From Cryobacterium sp. GrIS_2_6 (GTDB lineage: Bacteria; Actinomycetota; Actinomycetes; Actinomycetales; Microbacteriaceae): a stretch of DNA of 64,000 nucleotides. A model generated the notes under the pieces. That model made no database searches and was not told where the DNA came from. It worked only from the letters and a program-made list of their open reading frames with translations. Of the stretch, positions 26,683-36,252 are shown piece by piece; positions within the stretch are counted from its first letter, which is position 1, and the number at the start of each line of letters is the position of its first letter. The stretch spans positions 3,658,001 to 3,722,000 of the forward strand of contig NZ_JAXCHP010000001.1 of NCBI RefSeq assembly GCF_035984545.1, read 5' to 3'. Made by a program: the position numbers and the translations under genes.

Positions 26683-27171
26683 TTACCGGAAGTTGACGAA
26701 CTGGAGCGCGACGTCGAGGTCCTTGCCCTTGAGTAGCGCCATCGTGGCCTGCAGGTCGTCGCGGCTCTTCGAACTCACGCGCAGCTCATCGCCCTGGATC
26801 TGGCTCTTGACACCCTTGGGGCCCTCGTCGCGGATGATCTTGCCGATCTTCTTCGCGTTCTCCTGGTCGATGCCGGCCTTCATCGAGGCCTCGATCCGGA
26901 ATTCCTTGCCGGAGGCGTACGGGTCGCCGGCGTCGAGGCTGCGCAGCGAGATGCCGCGCTTGATGAGCTTGGACTCGAAGACCTCGAGGATCGCCTTGAC
27001 CCGCTCCTCTGAGTTCGCCTTCATGAGCACCTTCTCGCCGCTCATCTCGATCGAGGCGCCGACATTCTTGAAGTCGTAGCGCTGCGCGACTTCCTTGTGG
27101 GCCTGGTTGAGGGCGTTGTCGACCTCCATCGGGTCGACCTTGCTGACGATGTCGAACGTTGAGTCTGCCAT
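26683..27171 (-). CDS. YajQ family nucleotide-binding protein
   Basis: The protein starts [22 protein letters not shown] after the initiator Met and is 162 residues long. It contains [12 protein letters not shown] and the C-terminal [29 protein letters not shown], all typical of YajQ. Some YajQ proteins bind cyclic di-GMP; others have been linked to nucleic acid or tRNA binding. The ATG at 27171 is 7 bases after a TAACAT box, so it is preferred to the upstream in-frame ATG at 27207. Confidence 0.93.
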   Translation of the reverse strand: MADSTFDIVSKVDPMEVDNALNQAHKEVAQRYDFKNVGASIEMSGEKVLMKANSEERVKAILEVFESKLIKRGISLRSLDAGDPYASGKEFRIEASMKAGIDQENAKKIGKIIRDEGPKGVKSQIQGDELRVSSKSRDDLQATMALLKGKDLDVALQFVNFR

Positions 27172-27178
27172 GACAGCA

Positions 27179-27184
27179 ATGTTA
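27179..27184 (-). promoter_or_regulatory. -10 box TAACAT of yajQ, leaderless start
   Basis: On the minus strand TAACAT is followed by seven bases and the ATG at 27171. Confidence 0.55.
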
Positions 27185-27342
27185 TCGGCGGATGCTTCGT
27201 CCGGCATCCCTACGCCGGCTCACGCCCCGCGCCTGCCGGGCTCATCGGGAACTGATAGCCGCTGGAGGCCGCGGCCATAGCCCTGCTGCGTACCGTTGCG
27301 GACGCGGCAGTCAGAAGCCGTACACGAGCTATCGAGGAGACC

Positions 27343-28596
27343 ATGAAACGGCCACAGTTTCTCACGCACATCCGCCCACGAATCTGGGTGGTTGCCGGCG
27401 TCATCGTGCTCGCCCTCGCGGGCGGCAGCATCTACTGGTTCGATTTCGCCGTTCCCGCGGGTAACAAGACCACGGTCGCCGCGCCCATTACCACCGCAGC
27501 GAGCCTCACGACCATGCAGAAGACCGTCGACAGCGACGGCACCGCGACCCCGACCGTGAACGACTCGGTCAGATTCGCCGTGTCCGGTACCGTCACGGCC
27601 GTGCCGGTCGTCGCGGGGACCACCGTGACCGCTGGCGAGGTGCTCGCAACCGTCGACACGCTCAGCCTCGATGCCGCCGTGCTCGAAGCGCAAGCGACGC
27701 TCGCGACCGCGAAGGCGAAACTGGCCACGAGCGTGAGTGAGAGCGATGGCACCGCCGCAGCGGTCGCTCAGATCGCGGCCCAGACGGCGTCCGTCGCGGT
27801 CGACGAAGCCGCCGTCGTGACCGCGCAGGCCGCGGTCAGCGGTGCTACCCTCACCGCACCCGCCGCCGGCCTCGTCACCGCGGTCAACGTCGCCGTCGGC
27901 GACGTGATCTCCTCGGGCAGCTCGGGCAGCTCGGGCAGCTCGGGCAGTTCAGGGGCCGGGGGAGCCACGACTGCCTCGACCGCCTCGGCGTCATCGTCAA
28001 CGTCAACGTCAACGTCAACGACGAGCATTGCGGACTTCACCATCGTCGGCACCTCCTCGTGGTCGCTCGCCCTCGCGATCGGCGAGTCGTCCATTGCGAA
28101 CGTCGCCATCAACGACCAGGTCGAGTTGTCACTCGCCGATGGCACGGCATTCTTCGGCACGGTCCAGTCGGTCGGCATCCTGCCGTCCGCGACCTCTGGC
28201 GCGGTCACCTACCCCGTCGTCGTCGCCGTCACGGGCACACCCGCCGGCCTCTACGACGGTGTCGCCGTCACGGCCAAGATCGTCTACGAGCGCCGCACGA
28301 ACGTGCTCACGGTCCCGAGCGCCGCTGTCACGACCGCGAACGGCGTCTCGACCGTCTCCACCCTCGACGCCGCGGGCGCCGCGGTGGCGAAGACCGTAAC
28401 TGTGGGTGAAACTGTCGGCAGCGTCACCGAGATCCTCACCGGGGTCGCGGAGGGCGACGAAGTCGTCGTCGTCACCTTCACGCCGGGCTCCGGCAACAGC
28501 GGATCGACCACCCAACGTGGCACCGGCACCCGGCCGACCGGCGCGCCCGGCGGCGGAACCTTCCCGGGAACAGGGACGGGGACGAACGGTGGTTGA
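27343..28596 (+). CDS. MacA/HlyD-like periplasmic adaptor of an ABC exporter
   Basis: The 417-residue protein has one N-terminal membrane segment (about 13-33), then a lipoyl/barrel-sandwich domain whose two halves (FAVSGTVTAVPVVAGTTVTAGEVLA and TLTAPAAGLVTAVNVAVGDVI) flank a short helical hairpin. A low-complexity Gly/Ser/Thr linker follows, coded by 9-bp and 6-bp tandem repeats (27918-28021). A beta-barrel and membrane-proximal domain come next (WSLALAIGESSIANVAINDQVEL; VLTVPSAAVTTANGV), then a Gly/Thr tail. GAGGAG precedes the ATG. It begins an operon with the ATPase and permease genes. Confidence 0.88.
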   Translation: MKRPQFLTHIRPRIWVVAGVIVLALAGGSIYWFDFAVPAGNKTTVAAPITTAASLTTMQKTVDSDGTATPTVNDSVRFAVSGTVTAVPVVAGTTVTAGEVLATVDTLSLDAAVLEAQATLATAKAKLATSVSESDGTAAAVAQIAAQTASVAVDEAAVVTAQAAVSGATLTAPAAGLVTAVNVAVGDVISSGSSGSSGSSGSSGAGGATTASTASASSSTSTSTSTTSIADFTIVGTSSWSLALAIGESSIANVAINDQVELSLADGTAFFGTVQSVGILPSATSGAVTYPVVVAVTGTPAGLYDGVAVTAKIVYERRTNVLTVPSAAVTTANGVSTVSTLDAAGAAVAKTVTVGETVGSVTEILTGVAEGDEVVVVTFTPGSGNSGSTTQRGTGTRPTGAPGGGTFPGTGTGTNGG

Positions 28597-29347
28597 GTCA
28601 CCGATGCGCACACTCGCCCCCCTCCCCGACAGCCCTGGGGTCCTCGCAGCGGATGCCGCGGGTCCCGTCATCGAGCTCATCGACGCCGGCAAGACCTACA
28701 AGTCAGGCACCATCGAGTTCGAGGCGCTGAAAGGCATCAACCTCGCCATCCACGAGGGTGAATACGTCGCCATCATGGGGCCATCCGGCTCCGGGAAATC
28801 CACGATCATGAACATCCTCGGCTGCCTCGACACGCTGACCCGTGGCCAGTACCGTCTCGGCGGCACCGACGTCGAGGAGCTCGACGAGATCGAACTCGCC
28901 ACCGTGCGCAACGAACAAATCGGGTTCGTGTTCCAGGGCTTCAATCTGCTCTCCTCGATGGCCGCCTGGCGGAACGTGGAACTTCCGCTCGTCTATGGGC
29001 ACGTACCCCGCGAGGAACGAAGAAAGCGGGCCAGCCGGGCGCTCGAACGTGTCGGCCTCGGCGACCGCCTCGACAACAAGCCGGGCGAGATGAGCGGTGG
29101 CCAGCAACAACGCGTCGCCGTCGCCCGGGCCCTCGTCGGGGAACCGACCATGATCCTCGCCGACGAACCGACCGGCAACCTGGACTCCGTCTCGACCAGG
29201 GACGTTCTCGACCTCTTCGACGAGCTCAACGCGCTCGGTCGCACGATCGTGCTGATCACTCACGAGCTCGAGGTCGCGCAACGTGCCCGCCGGATCGTCT
29301 GGGTGAAGGACGGCGCCGTCGTCCGCGACGAGGTGAACGCATCATGA
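28589..29347 (+). CDS. MacB/LolD-type ABC transporter ATP-binding protein
   Basis: The 252-residue ATPase has Walker A GPSGSGKST, the Q-loop, the signature MSGGQQQRVAVARAL, Walker B ILADEPTGNLD and the switch histidine in VLITHELE, all in the LolD/MacB-type order. It should drive the permease encoded next. I take the GTG at 28589, overlapping the adaptor stop by 8 bases; the ATG at 28604 is the alternative. Its stop overlaps the permease ATG in ATGA. Confidence 0.93.
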   Translation: MVESPMRTLAPLPDSPGVLAADAAGPVIELIDAGKTYKSGTIEFEALKGINLAIHEGEYVAIMGPSGSGKSTIMNILGCLDTLTRGQYRLGGTDVEELDEIELATVRNEQIGFVFQGFNLLSSMAAWRNVELPLVYGHVPREERRKRASRALERVGLGDRLDNKPGEMSGGQQQRVAVARALVGEPTMILADEPTGNLDSVSTRDVLDLFDELNALGRTIVLITHELEVAQRARRIVWVKDGAVVRDEVNAS

Positions 29348-30576
29348 GCTGGATGGAGAGTTTCCGCACCAGCTGGAGCGCCGTCTACACGCACGCACTG
29401 CGCTCGATGCTCACGATCCTCGGCATCCTGATCGGCATCGCCGCAGTCATCCTCACCGTCGGCCTCGGGCTCGGCACGCAGCAGGACGTCAGTGCCAAGA
29501 TCAGCTCGCTCGGCAGCAACCTGCTGATCGTCGCCCCTGGCAGCGCGACGAGCACCACGGGAACCCGCGGCGGCTTCGGCACGAGCGCCACCCTGACCAT
29601 CGCCGACGCCGAGGCACTCACCTCCTCGGTGAATGGACCGGACATCTCAGGCGTGGCCCCGGAGAGCAAGACCTCGCTGTCGCTCACTGCCAACAGCACC
29701 AACTGGACGACGACGGTCACGGGCACGACGACCGCGTGGACGAACGTGCGCCAGCGCACTCTCGCCAGGGGCGTCTTCTTCACCCAGGCTCAGGCGGATG
29801 CGTCCGCAGCCGTCGTCGTGCTCGGCTCGGAGACCGCCAAGGAGCTTTTCGGCACCCAGAACGTTGTCGGCCAGAGCGTCGTGATCAGCGACCGGTCGTT
29901 CCTGGTGATCGGCGTGCTGGCAACGGCGGGATCTGACTCTTCGAGCAACCTCGACGACATCGCGATCGTGCCGTTCTCGACGGCGGCGACCGACCTCGTC
30001 GGGGGCACCTCGAGCAACGCGGTATCCACGATCTACCTGCAGGCGGCCTCCGACTCCCAGTTGTCAGCCGCCTATCAGGAGGCAGACACCCTGCTGCTGA
30101 ACCTGCACTCGATCACCGCGAGCGCGGATGCCGACTTCACGATCAGCAGCCAGGACGCCCTGGTCAGCACGGCGACCGCGGTCTACCAGACCCTGACCGT
30201 CCTGCTCACCGGGGTCGCCGGGCTGTCTCTCCTCGTGGGGGGAATCGGCGTGATGAACATCATGCTGGTCTCGGTCTCCGAACGGACCAGGGAGATCGGC
30301 CTCCGGAAGGCGCTCGGTGCCCCGCCGTGGGCGATCCGGCGCCAGTTCCTGATCGAGGCGGCCATCCTCGGACTCTCCGGTGGAATTCTCGGCGCCGTGA
30401 TCGGCGTCGTCGCGGCCCTGACCCTGCCCGCCGTGATCGGCAGCTCGATCGTTGTGTCCCCGCTTGCGGTAGGACTGTCCATCGGCGTGGCGATCGCCAT
30501 CGGCATCGTCTTCGGGGTCTACCCCGCCACCCGGGCGGCCAGGCTCGCGCCGATCGACGCGCTCAGGAGCGAGTAG
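29344..30576 (+). CDS. MacB-like FtsX-domain ABC transporter permease
   Basis: The 410-residue permease has one N-terminal membrane span (SMLTILGILIGIAAVILTVG), a large extracytoplasmic MacB core domain of about 230 residues, then three C-terminal spans containing LVGGIGVMNIMLVSVSERTREIGLRKALGA, broken here only for length as the FtsX signature region. This is the topology of MacB mechanotransmission exporters. In a single-membrane bacterium it would move substrates from the outer leaflet or wall space. The exported substrate is unknown. Confidence 0.92.
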   Translation: MSWMESFRTSWSAVYTHALRSMLTILGILIGIAAVILTVGLGLGTQQDVSAKISSLGSNLLIVAPGSATSTTGTRGGFGTSATLTIADAEALTSSVNGPDISGVAPESKTSLSLTANSTNWTTTVTGTTTAWTNVRQRTLARGVFFTQAQADASAAVVVLGSETAKELFGTQNVVGQSVVISDRSFLVIGVLATAGSDSSSNLDDIAIVPFSTAATDLVGGTSSNAVSTIYLQAASDSQLSAAYQEADTLLLNLHSITASADADFTISSQDALVSTATAVYQTLTVLLTGVAGLSLLVGGIGVMNIMLVSVSERTREIGLRKALGAPPWAIRRQFLIEAAILGLSGGILGAVIGVVAALTLPAVIGSSIVVSPLAVGLSIGVAIAIGIVFGVYPATRAARLAPIDALRSE

Positions 30577-30676
30577 TCATGCGCAGTCGAACCCACGCAC
30601 TCAACTCCCCGTCCGGCGGGCACACCCCGCCACCGGCATCCGCTTCACACCACGCTTCACAGCCATTGGAGACCAC

Positions 30677-31525
30677 ATGACCCGCATCCGACCCGCCACC
30701 CGTTTCGCCACCAACTTCGGTGTTCTCCTCGCCCTCGGCGGAGTGCTCCTGCTGACTGGATGTGCCGCGGGAGCGAGCACGGCCGCGGTTCCAGCCGCGT
30801 CGGCAGCCCCGGCGGCGTCGCCGGGGACGCAGGGAGGTGGGGGCATCAATGGCACCATCGCCTCCGTCGCAGCCGGCGTCCTCCAGGTGCAGGACTCCAG
30901 CGCCCAGACGGCGGTTTCGTACACTGCAGCGACGACGATCACCGCGACCGTGACGGGCGCCCTGACGGATGTCTCGCTCGGCCGCTGCGTCAGCGTCTCC
31001 GGCTCCACTGCGGCGAGCGGAACGACCGTGGCCACCGCGGCGACGAGCGTCACCGTGACCGACGCAGTGGACGGGGCCTGCACAACGGGCAACCGCGGTG
31101 GCGGCACCGGCGGAGCCGGCGGCACGATGCCGACCGGAGCCCCGGACGGGACCGCACGGACCGGCATGCCGACCGACGGATCCACCGGAGCCCCAGGCGG
31201 GATGAACGGCGGCTTCCCGGTGAGCGGACTCGTGACCGCCGTTGCCGCTGACTCGATCACCATCGACGCCGCAGGCATGGGCAGCACGGACACGACCTCG
31301 ACCGAGGTCACCGTCGCGGGCACGACCACGTACCTCAATACGGTCGCCTCCGACTCGAGCGCCCTCGTCGTCGGCGCATGCGCCGTGGCGACCGGCGCAT
31401 CGGACACGAGCGGCGGCTTCGCTGCGACCGCCCTGAAGATCTCGACCGCCACCGCGGACGGCTGCGTCTCGCGGTCGGGCTTCGGCGGGGGCAACCGCCC
31501 GAGCGGGAGCACCTCCAATGAGTAG
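30677..31525 (+). CDS. Secreted lipoprotein with two DUF5666-like domains
   Basis: The 282-residue protein has a signal peptide ending in the lipobox LLTGC. Two similar small beta domains follow (GINGTIASVAAGVLQVQDSS and PVSGLVTAVAADSITIDAAG), joined by a Gly/Met/Pro/Thr-rich linker. The paired strand pattern resembles DUF5666 OB-like domains. TGGAGA lies before the ATG. It sits between the permease and a second adaptor gene and overlaps the latter by 8 bases, so it is likely an accessory of the exporter. Function is inferred from position only. Confidence 0.7.
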   Translation: MTRIRPATRFATNFGVLLALGGVLLLTGCAAGASTAAVPAASAAPAASPGTQGGGGINGTIASVAAGVLQVQDSSAQTAVSYTAATTITATVTGALTDVSLGRCVSVSGSTAASGTTVATAATSVTVTDAVDGACTTGNRGGGTGGAGGTMPTGAPDGTARTGMPTDGSTGAPGGMNGGFPVSGLVTAVAADSITIDAAGMGSTDTTSTEVTVAGTTTYLNTVASDSSALVVGACAVATGASDTSGGFAATALKISTATADGCVSRSGFGGGNRPSGSTSNE

Positions 31526-33749
31526 GACTCCCTTCGGCGCTTCCCGCCGGGCGACCCGCGCCGAGGCAACCGCAGCTGCAGCTGCAGCTGCAGCCGCAGC
31601 GCTGTCGAACTCGTCGGCGCGCGCCGAACTCAACGCCCGGAACGAGGGGCCGGCTCCGGCGACAACGTCTCTCGCGACGCTGACCGCATCCGGGGACGCG
31701 CCAACGACCGAGAAATCCCTCAAAGCGGTACGGTCGGCCAAGGTCATCGCAAAGCGCCGCCGACGACTGATCGCTCTCGGCGCGGTCACTGCCGTGCTGT
31801 GCGCTTCGGGCGGCGGTGTCGTGTACGCCATGAACCGCACCGACAGCGGCGACTTCCGTACTGTCGAGGCCGCGATGGGGACGGTCAGCCAGTCGCTCGC
31901 CCTGACCGGAACCGTCGCGCCGACGAGCCGGAAGGATGCCTCCTTCTCCGTCGGCGGGAAAGTCGCGACGGTCGATGTCGCCGTCGGGGCCACCGTGACA
32001 GCAGGGCAGACCCTCGCGACGCTCGACGCGACCGACCTGGCCGCAGCGGTCACGAAGGCGGAGGAGACCGTCACGGCAGCTGAGCAGACCCTCACGGACG
32101 ACCTCGATTCCCAGACCGCCACCGCGACCACGACGACGTCGTCGACCGCTTCGACCGCTTCGACCGCTTCGACCGGGTCGGCCGGGTCCGCGTCGACCGG
32201 TCCGGCATCGGGAACGTCGTCCGGAACGACCGCCGGCACCGAAACGGGCACGACGGCCGGGTCCTCAGGGTCGACCGGCTCAACCTCGACCGTTCCCAAC
32301 GCGGCGGTGACGGCGGCCGTGACCGCCGTCACCGCCGCCCAAGCCGCGCTCCTCGCGAAATATACCGACGCCCAGGCCGCGCTCGCCGCGAGCGACGCGA
32401 CGATGGCCTCGACTGACGAGACCTGCAAACCGTTCATCGACGCGGCACTCGACGATGCCGCGACGACCGGCACGACCACCACCGACTCGACTGAGACCAC
32501 GGCCGTCCCGACCGATACCGCCTCGCCCACCCCGACCGACACGGCGACACCAACGCCGACGGCCTCGGCAACCCCGTCGACGACGACCGCCGAGCGACTC
32601 GCGACCGCGAAGGCGGACCTGGCCGCGTGCCAGACCGCGATCACCGCAGTCCTCGCCGGCCAGCAGACCGCCGACACGGCCCAGCATGACGTGCTGACCC
32701 TGGTAACCGCGCTGAACACCGCCGTCACCGGCCTCACCGACGCCGTCATGGCCGCGAACGCCGCGACAACGACTGGCACGGCCGGCACGGCCGGCAGCTC
32801 AACCGGGGCCGCTGGGACAACCGGAACCAGCATCGGCACGACCGGCACGACAACGGGTTCCTCTGCCGCAACCACCGGCACCGCCTCCGGGACCACGACG
32901 GGCACAACGTCCGCCACCGGAACAACCGGAACAACCGGAACTGCGTCCGGCACGGGCACGGGGTCAACGGCGACGACAACGGTCGCCTCCGGCGAGACGA
33001 TCGTGGCCGACCGGGCCGACATCGCCGCCGCAGAGGCGCAGCTCGCCATCGCCCAGAAGCAGGCCACCCTTGCCACCCTCACGGCTCCGTACGCCGGAAC
33101 CGTTGCTGCGGTCGCGATCGTCGCGGGCGACACCGTCTCCGCGGCGTCGAGCACCGCCGTGGTCACGATCCTCGGCACCGACGGCTACGTCGTCGACTCG
33201 ACCGTGTCCCTCGCGAGCGTCGCGAGCCTCAAGGTCGGCCAAACCTCGACGATCGAACTATCCACGACGGGAACCAAGCTGACCGGAACCGTCAGCTCCA
33301 TCGGGATCCTCAACGTGTCCACCTCGTCGACGCCCAAGTATGCGGTCACGATCGCCGTGGACGCGACAGACGCGAAGATCCTGACGGGCGCATCCGCTCA
33401 CGTCACGGTGGCGATCGTGAGCACGGATGCCGTGCTCACCGTGCCGACATCGGCCGTGCACCGCGACGGGTCGGCATACACCGTCGACCTGCTCGTCGCC
33501 GAGGTCTCCACGTCGACGGCCGTCAAGGTCGGCGCCGTAGGCACCGAGCTCACCGAGATCGACTCCGGGCTCGCTGCCGGAGACGTCGTGATCCTCGCCG
33601 ACCTGAGCGCCGCGATCGCGGGCACGGCGGCCGACACGAGTTCGAGCCTCACCGACCTCGGTGGTTCGAGCAGCGGAAGCAGCTCGGACTTCCAGGGCGG
33701 CCCGCCGTCGGGGAGCGGCTTCAGCGGCGGTACCCCGCCCCAGGGCTGA
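31518..33749 (+). CDS. Long HlyD-like adaptor with Ala/Thr-rich hairpin region
   Basis: The 743-residue protein starts with an Ala-rich cytoplasmic segment and a membrane span near residue 85 (LIALGAVTAVLCASGGGVVYAM). A lipoyl half-motif (FSVGGKVATVDVAVGATVTAGQTLA) follows. About 350 residues later, after helical and very Thr/Ala/Gly/Ser-rich stretches, the second half appears (TLTAPYAGTVAAVAIVAGDTV). A beta-barrel and membrane-proximal part and a Ser/Gly/Pro tail finish it. The hairpin is far longer than in the first adaptor. The start overlaps the lipoprotein stop by 8 bases. Confidence 0.82.
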   Translation: MSRTPFGASRRATRAEATAAAAAAAAAALSNSSARAELNARNEGPAPATTSLATLTASGDAPTTEKSLKAVRSAKVIAKRRRRLIALGAVTAVLCASGGGVVYAMNRTDSGDFRTVEAAMGTVSQSLALTGTVAPTSRKDASFSVGGKVATVDVAVGATVTAGQTLATLDATDLAAAVTKAEETVTAAEQTLTDDLDSQTATATTTTSSTASTASTASTGSAGSASTGPASGTSSGTTAGTETGTTAGSSGSTGSTSTVPNAAVTAAVTAVTAAQAALLAKYTDAQAALAASDATMASTDETCKPFIDAALDDAATTGTTTTDSTETTAVPTDTASPTPTDTATPTPTASATPSTTTAERLATAKADLAACQTAITAVLAGQQTADTAQHDVLTLVTALNTAVTGLTDAVMAANAATTTGTAGTAGSSTGAAGTTGTSIGTTGTTTGSSAATTGTASGTTTGTTSATGTTGTTGTASGTGTGSTATTTVASGETIVADRADIAAAEAQLAIAQKQATLATLTAPYAGTVAAVAIVAGDTVSAASSTAVVTILGTDGYVVDSTVSLASVASLKVGQTSTIELSTTGTKLTGTVSSIGILNVSTSSTPKYAVTIAVDATDAKILTGASAHVTVAIVSTDAVLTVPTSAVHRDGSAYTVDLLVAEVSTSTAVKVGAVGTELTEIDSGLAAGDVVILADLSAAIAGTAADTSSSLTDLGGSSSGSSSDFQGGPPSGSGFSGGTPPQG

Positions 33750-33774
33750 TGCCCGGGGGTGCTGCCCGTCCGGT

Positions 33775-34794
33775 TCAGTCCTGGGCCGGGCGGGCGGTAC
33801 TCGACCGCACCATCAGCTCGAACGGGATGGCGGTGTCTAGTCCGACGGGGTGGTGCTTTCCCGGCTGCAGCTCATCGAGCAGGATCTCGACGGCCTTCTC
33901 GCCCTGCCACTGCGGGAACTGGGCGATCGTGGTCAGCCCGAAGAAGTCGGCGAGGTCGTGGTCGTCCGTTCCGACCACGGACACGTCCCGCGGCACGACC
34001 AGCCCGAGGTCGCGCGCGGCTAAAATGCTGCCGATCGCCATCTCGTCCGACGCGGCGAAGATCGCACTGGGCCGCTCGTGCGGGTTGCCGAGCAACTGCT
34101 TGGCGGCCTGGTACCCCCCGCGGACCGTGAAGTCCGCCGCCTGGAACAGGGCAGGCGTCGGCGTGATGCCCGCGCCGGTCAGCGCGAGCTCGTAGCCGAG
34201 CCGCCGGTTCGTCGGCAGGTGGAAGTCGAGGTCGAGCTCGAGGTTGCCGCCGATATGCGCGATCCGGGTGTGCCCGAGCGCCAAGAGGTGCTCGGTCGCG
34301 AGGCGGGCGACGGCGACATCGTCGATCGTGAGGGTTCGCACCCCGGGGATCGGGCCGCCGATGCCGACGAGCGGTTTCTCGAGCGCGTGCAACCGGGCCA
34401 CCTCGTCCGGGCTCAGTTCGAGGGAGACCGCAATGACGGCATCCACTCTTTGGCGCAGCAGGAAGTGCTCGAATACGCTGCGGCGTTCGTCGTCGTCGCC
34501 GGCGAGGCTGTAGAGGGTGAGGTCGTAGCCACCGCGGAGCAGCGCCTTTTGCGCGCCCTCGACGACGTTGGAGAAGAACCAGCGGTCGAGGAACGGCACG
34601 ACGACGCCGATATTCTTCATGCGACCGGATGCGAGGCTCGAGGCGTTCGAGGACACGACGTAGCCGAGTTCTCCCGCAACGGTCTCGACCCGGAGCCGGG
34701 TGGCCGGGGAGACGTGCCCGTTGCCGCTCAGGGCGCGAGACACCGTCGCTGTGGACACGCCCGCCTGGCGGGCGACGTCGTCGATGCCGACCAT
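33775..34794 (-). CDS. LacI family transcriptional regulator
   Basis: The protein has the LacI DNA-binding helix-turn-helix at its start (GIDDVARQAGVSTATVSRALSG), a hinge helix region, and a periplasmic-binding-like effector domain (GVVVPFLDRWFFSNVVEGAQ; PSAIFAASDEMAIG). I place the start at the ATG at 34794, with GAGGAG just upstream; a GTG at 34806 would add four residues. The 339-residue length is normal. The effector is probably a sugar. Its recognition helix (TATVSRAL) is compatible with operators like those at 41541 and 41638, but those sites lie 7 kb away and the link is inference. Confidence 0.92.
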   Translation of the reverse strand: MVGIDDVARQAGVSTATVSRALSGNGHVSPATRLRVETVAGELGYVVSSNASSLASGRMKNIGVVVPFLDRWFFSNVVEGAQKALLRGGYDLTLYSLAGDDDERRSVFEHFLLRQRVDAVIAVSLELSPDEVARLHALEKPLVGIGGPIPGVRTLTIDDVAVARLATEHLLALGHTRIAHIGGNLELDLDFHLPTNRRLGYELALTGAGITPTPALFQAADFTVRGGYQAAKQLLGNPHERPSAIFAASDEMAIGSILAARDLGLVVPRDVSVVGTDDHDLADFFGLTTIAQFPQWQGEKAVEILLDELQPGKHHPVGLDTAIPFELMVRSSTARPAQD

Positions 34795-34962
34795 GCGGCT
34801 CCTCACAAGTCAGGGGGAAATGGCCCTTCAGCGATCATATCGAGCGGGCGCATCCGTCAGCCGTCACCGACGGTTCTGGAGGCAATTTCGCACGGGGGCA
34901 ATTCCCTTGTATTCTGTCTGAGCGTCTCCGGTCAGGTGGTTTCACATGGTCGGGTGCGCAAT

Positions 34963-35047
34963 GGCAAGTTACCCAAGTGGCCAAAGGGATCTGACTGTAA
35001 ATCAGCCGTCGTAGACTTCGGGGGTTCGAATCCCTCACTTGCCACCA
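34963..35047 (+). tRNA. tRNA-Tyr (anticodon GTA)
   Basis: Acceptor arms GGCAAGT and ACTTGCC pair fully. The anticodon loop CTGTAAA presents GTA at 34997-34999. A long variable arm follows, as expected for bacterial tRNA-Tyr, then the T-arm GGGGGTTCGAATCCCTC and an encoded CCA. Confidence 0.95.
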
Positions 35048-35054
35048 CCCAATA

Positions 35055-35086
35055 CCCCCGGAAACCCTGCGTTTCCGGGGGTTTTT
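35055..35086 (+). terminator. Rho-independent terminator after tRNA-Tyr
   Basis: CCCCCGGAAAC and GTTTCCGGGGG pair over a CCTGC loop and are followed by TTTTT. Confidence 0.9.
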
Positions 35087-35118
35087 GCGTCTCCATCCCG
35101 GCTTTCCCCTGCGTCCTC

Positions 35119-35124
35119 TACCGT
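35119..35124 (+). promoter_or_regulatory. -10 box TACCGT, leaderless start
   Basis: TACCGT, then GGAACC, then the ATG at 35131. Confidence 0.5.
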
Positions 35125-35130
35125 GGAACC

Positions 35131-35961
35131 ATGGCTGCTCCCGCCCCGACCGAACTGCTCCGCCTCGCCCAGGACACCGCGCTCGTCGCTGGGGAGCTGG
35201 CGGCGAGGCGCCGCGCCGAGGGTGTCGAGGTCGCCGCGTCCAAGTCCTCGCCGGAGGACATCGTCACCTTCGCAGACCGGGAGACCGAAAATCTGATCCG
35301 GGCTTTGCTCGCCGGGGCGCGGCCGAATGACGGCTTCTTCGGTGAGGAGTCCGCGGCGACCCCCGGCACCTCCGGCCTGACCTGGGTCGTCGACCCGATC
35401 GACGGCACGGTCAACTTCCTCTACGGCATCCCCGCCTGGGGCGTCAGCATCGCCGTCGTAGAGGGCGACGACCCGGCAACCTGGACGACCGTGGCCGGCG
35501 CCGTCTTCAACCCGGCGCTCGGCGAGCTCTTCACGGCCTCGGCGGGCGGCGGCTCGCACCTCAACGGCAGCAGGCTCCAGGTCAACACCGGCGTTCCCCT
35601 CAACCTCGCACTGGTCGGCACCGGGTTCTCCTACCGGGCGGCCATGCGGCTGCGGCAGGCGAACGTCGTGCACGGCCTCATCGGCCGGGTACGGGACATC
35701 CGCCGGATCGGTTCGGCCGCGCTCGACCTCTGTTCCGTTGCCGCCGGGCGCCTCGACCTCTACTACGAGCGCGGGCTCAACCCGTGGGACCAGGCCGCGG
35801 GCGCGCTCGTCGCCCGCGAGGCCGGCGCGCGCGTCGGAGCCTTCGGCGAGGACCGGGAGGGAATCGACCTCCTGATCGCAGGGGCACCCGACCTGTACGC
35901 CGACTTCGAGCCGATACTTGCCCCACTCTTCAGCGAATTCATGAGTTCTCAGGAACAGTGA
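35131..35961 (+). CDS. Inositol monophosphatase family protein
   Basis: The 276-residue protein has the lithium-sensitive phosphatase signature WVVDPIDGTVNF near residue 90, the upstream FFGEES glutamates and the C-terminal NPWDQAAGALVAREAG. These supply the Mg ligands. Family members hydrolyse inositol-1-phosphate, fructose-1,6-bisphosphate, histidinol phosphate or PAP; this one cannot be assigned further. It stands alone after the tRNA-Tyr terminator, with a start set by the 6-base spacing to TACCGT. Confidence 0.9.
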   Translation: MAAPAPTELLRLAQDTALVAGELAARRRAEGVEVAASKSSPEDIVTFADRETENLIRALLAGARPNDGFFGEESAATPGTSGLTWVVDPIDGTVNFLYGIPAWGVSIAVVEGDDPATWTTVAGAVFNPALGELFTASAGGGSHLNGSRLQVNTGVPLNLALVGTGFSYRAAMRLRQANVVHGLIGRVRDIRRIGSAALDLCSVAAGRLDLYYERGLNPWDQAAGALVAREAGARVGAFGEDREGIDLLIAGAPDLYADFEPILAPLFSEFMSSQEQ

Positions 35962-36252
35962 CGCGGCGACCACCTGCCGTACGCCGATGCCGGGGTGACA
36001 GCGGAAATCCGGCCGAAACAGCGCCCCCAATAGTGACGGCAAAATACCCCGTTTTGAGGTGTCATTACGTGCACAGGAATGGAATATTCGGGCCTCGAGG
36101 GTTAGCCTGTAGTGATTCGTTACTTTGGCCAGGCCAAGACGACCACTCTCGCCACTGTCAGCCGCGCCGAAAGAATTCACCCGACTTTGTCTTCTCACTC
36201 CTCCACACCGCGTGATCGCGCGCGTGCCGCGAGTGACTCTGGAAGCCCGGCA

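Noticed and set aside
30563..33178. 871-residue Val/Ala-rich open frame on the minus strand
   Set aside because: It is antisense to the lipoprotein and long adaptor genes. It arises from GC-rich codon periodicity and has no domain or ribosome site.
36112..36252. M23 peptidase start at GTG 36112
   Set aside because: The -10 box at 36103-36108 would place the mRNA start after this codon, and the following 47 codons have low third-position GC. A GTG with a ribosome site at 36253 fits better, though this is not certain.
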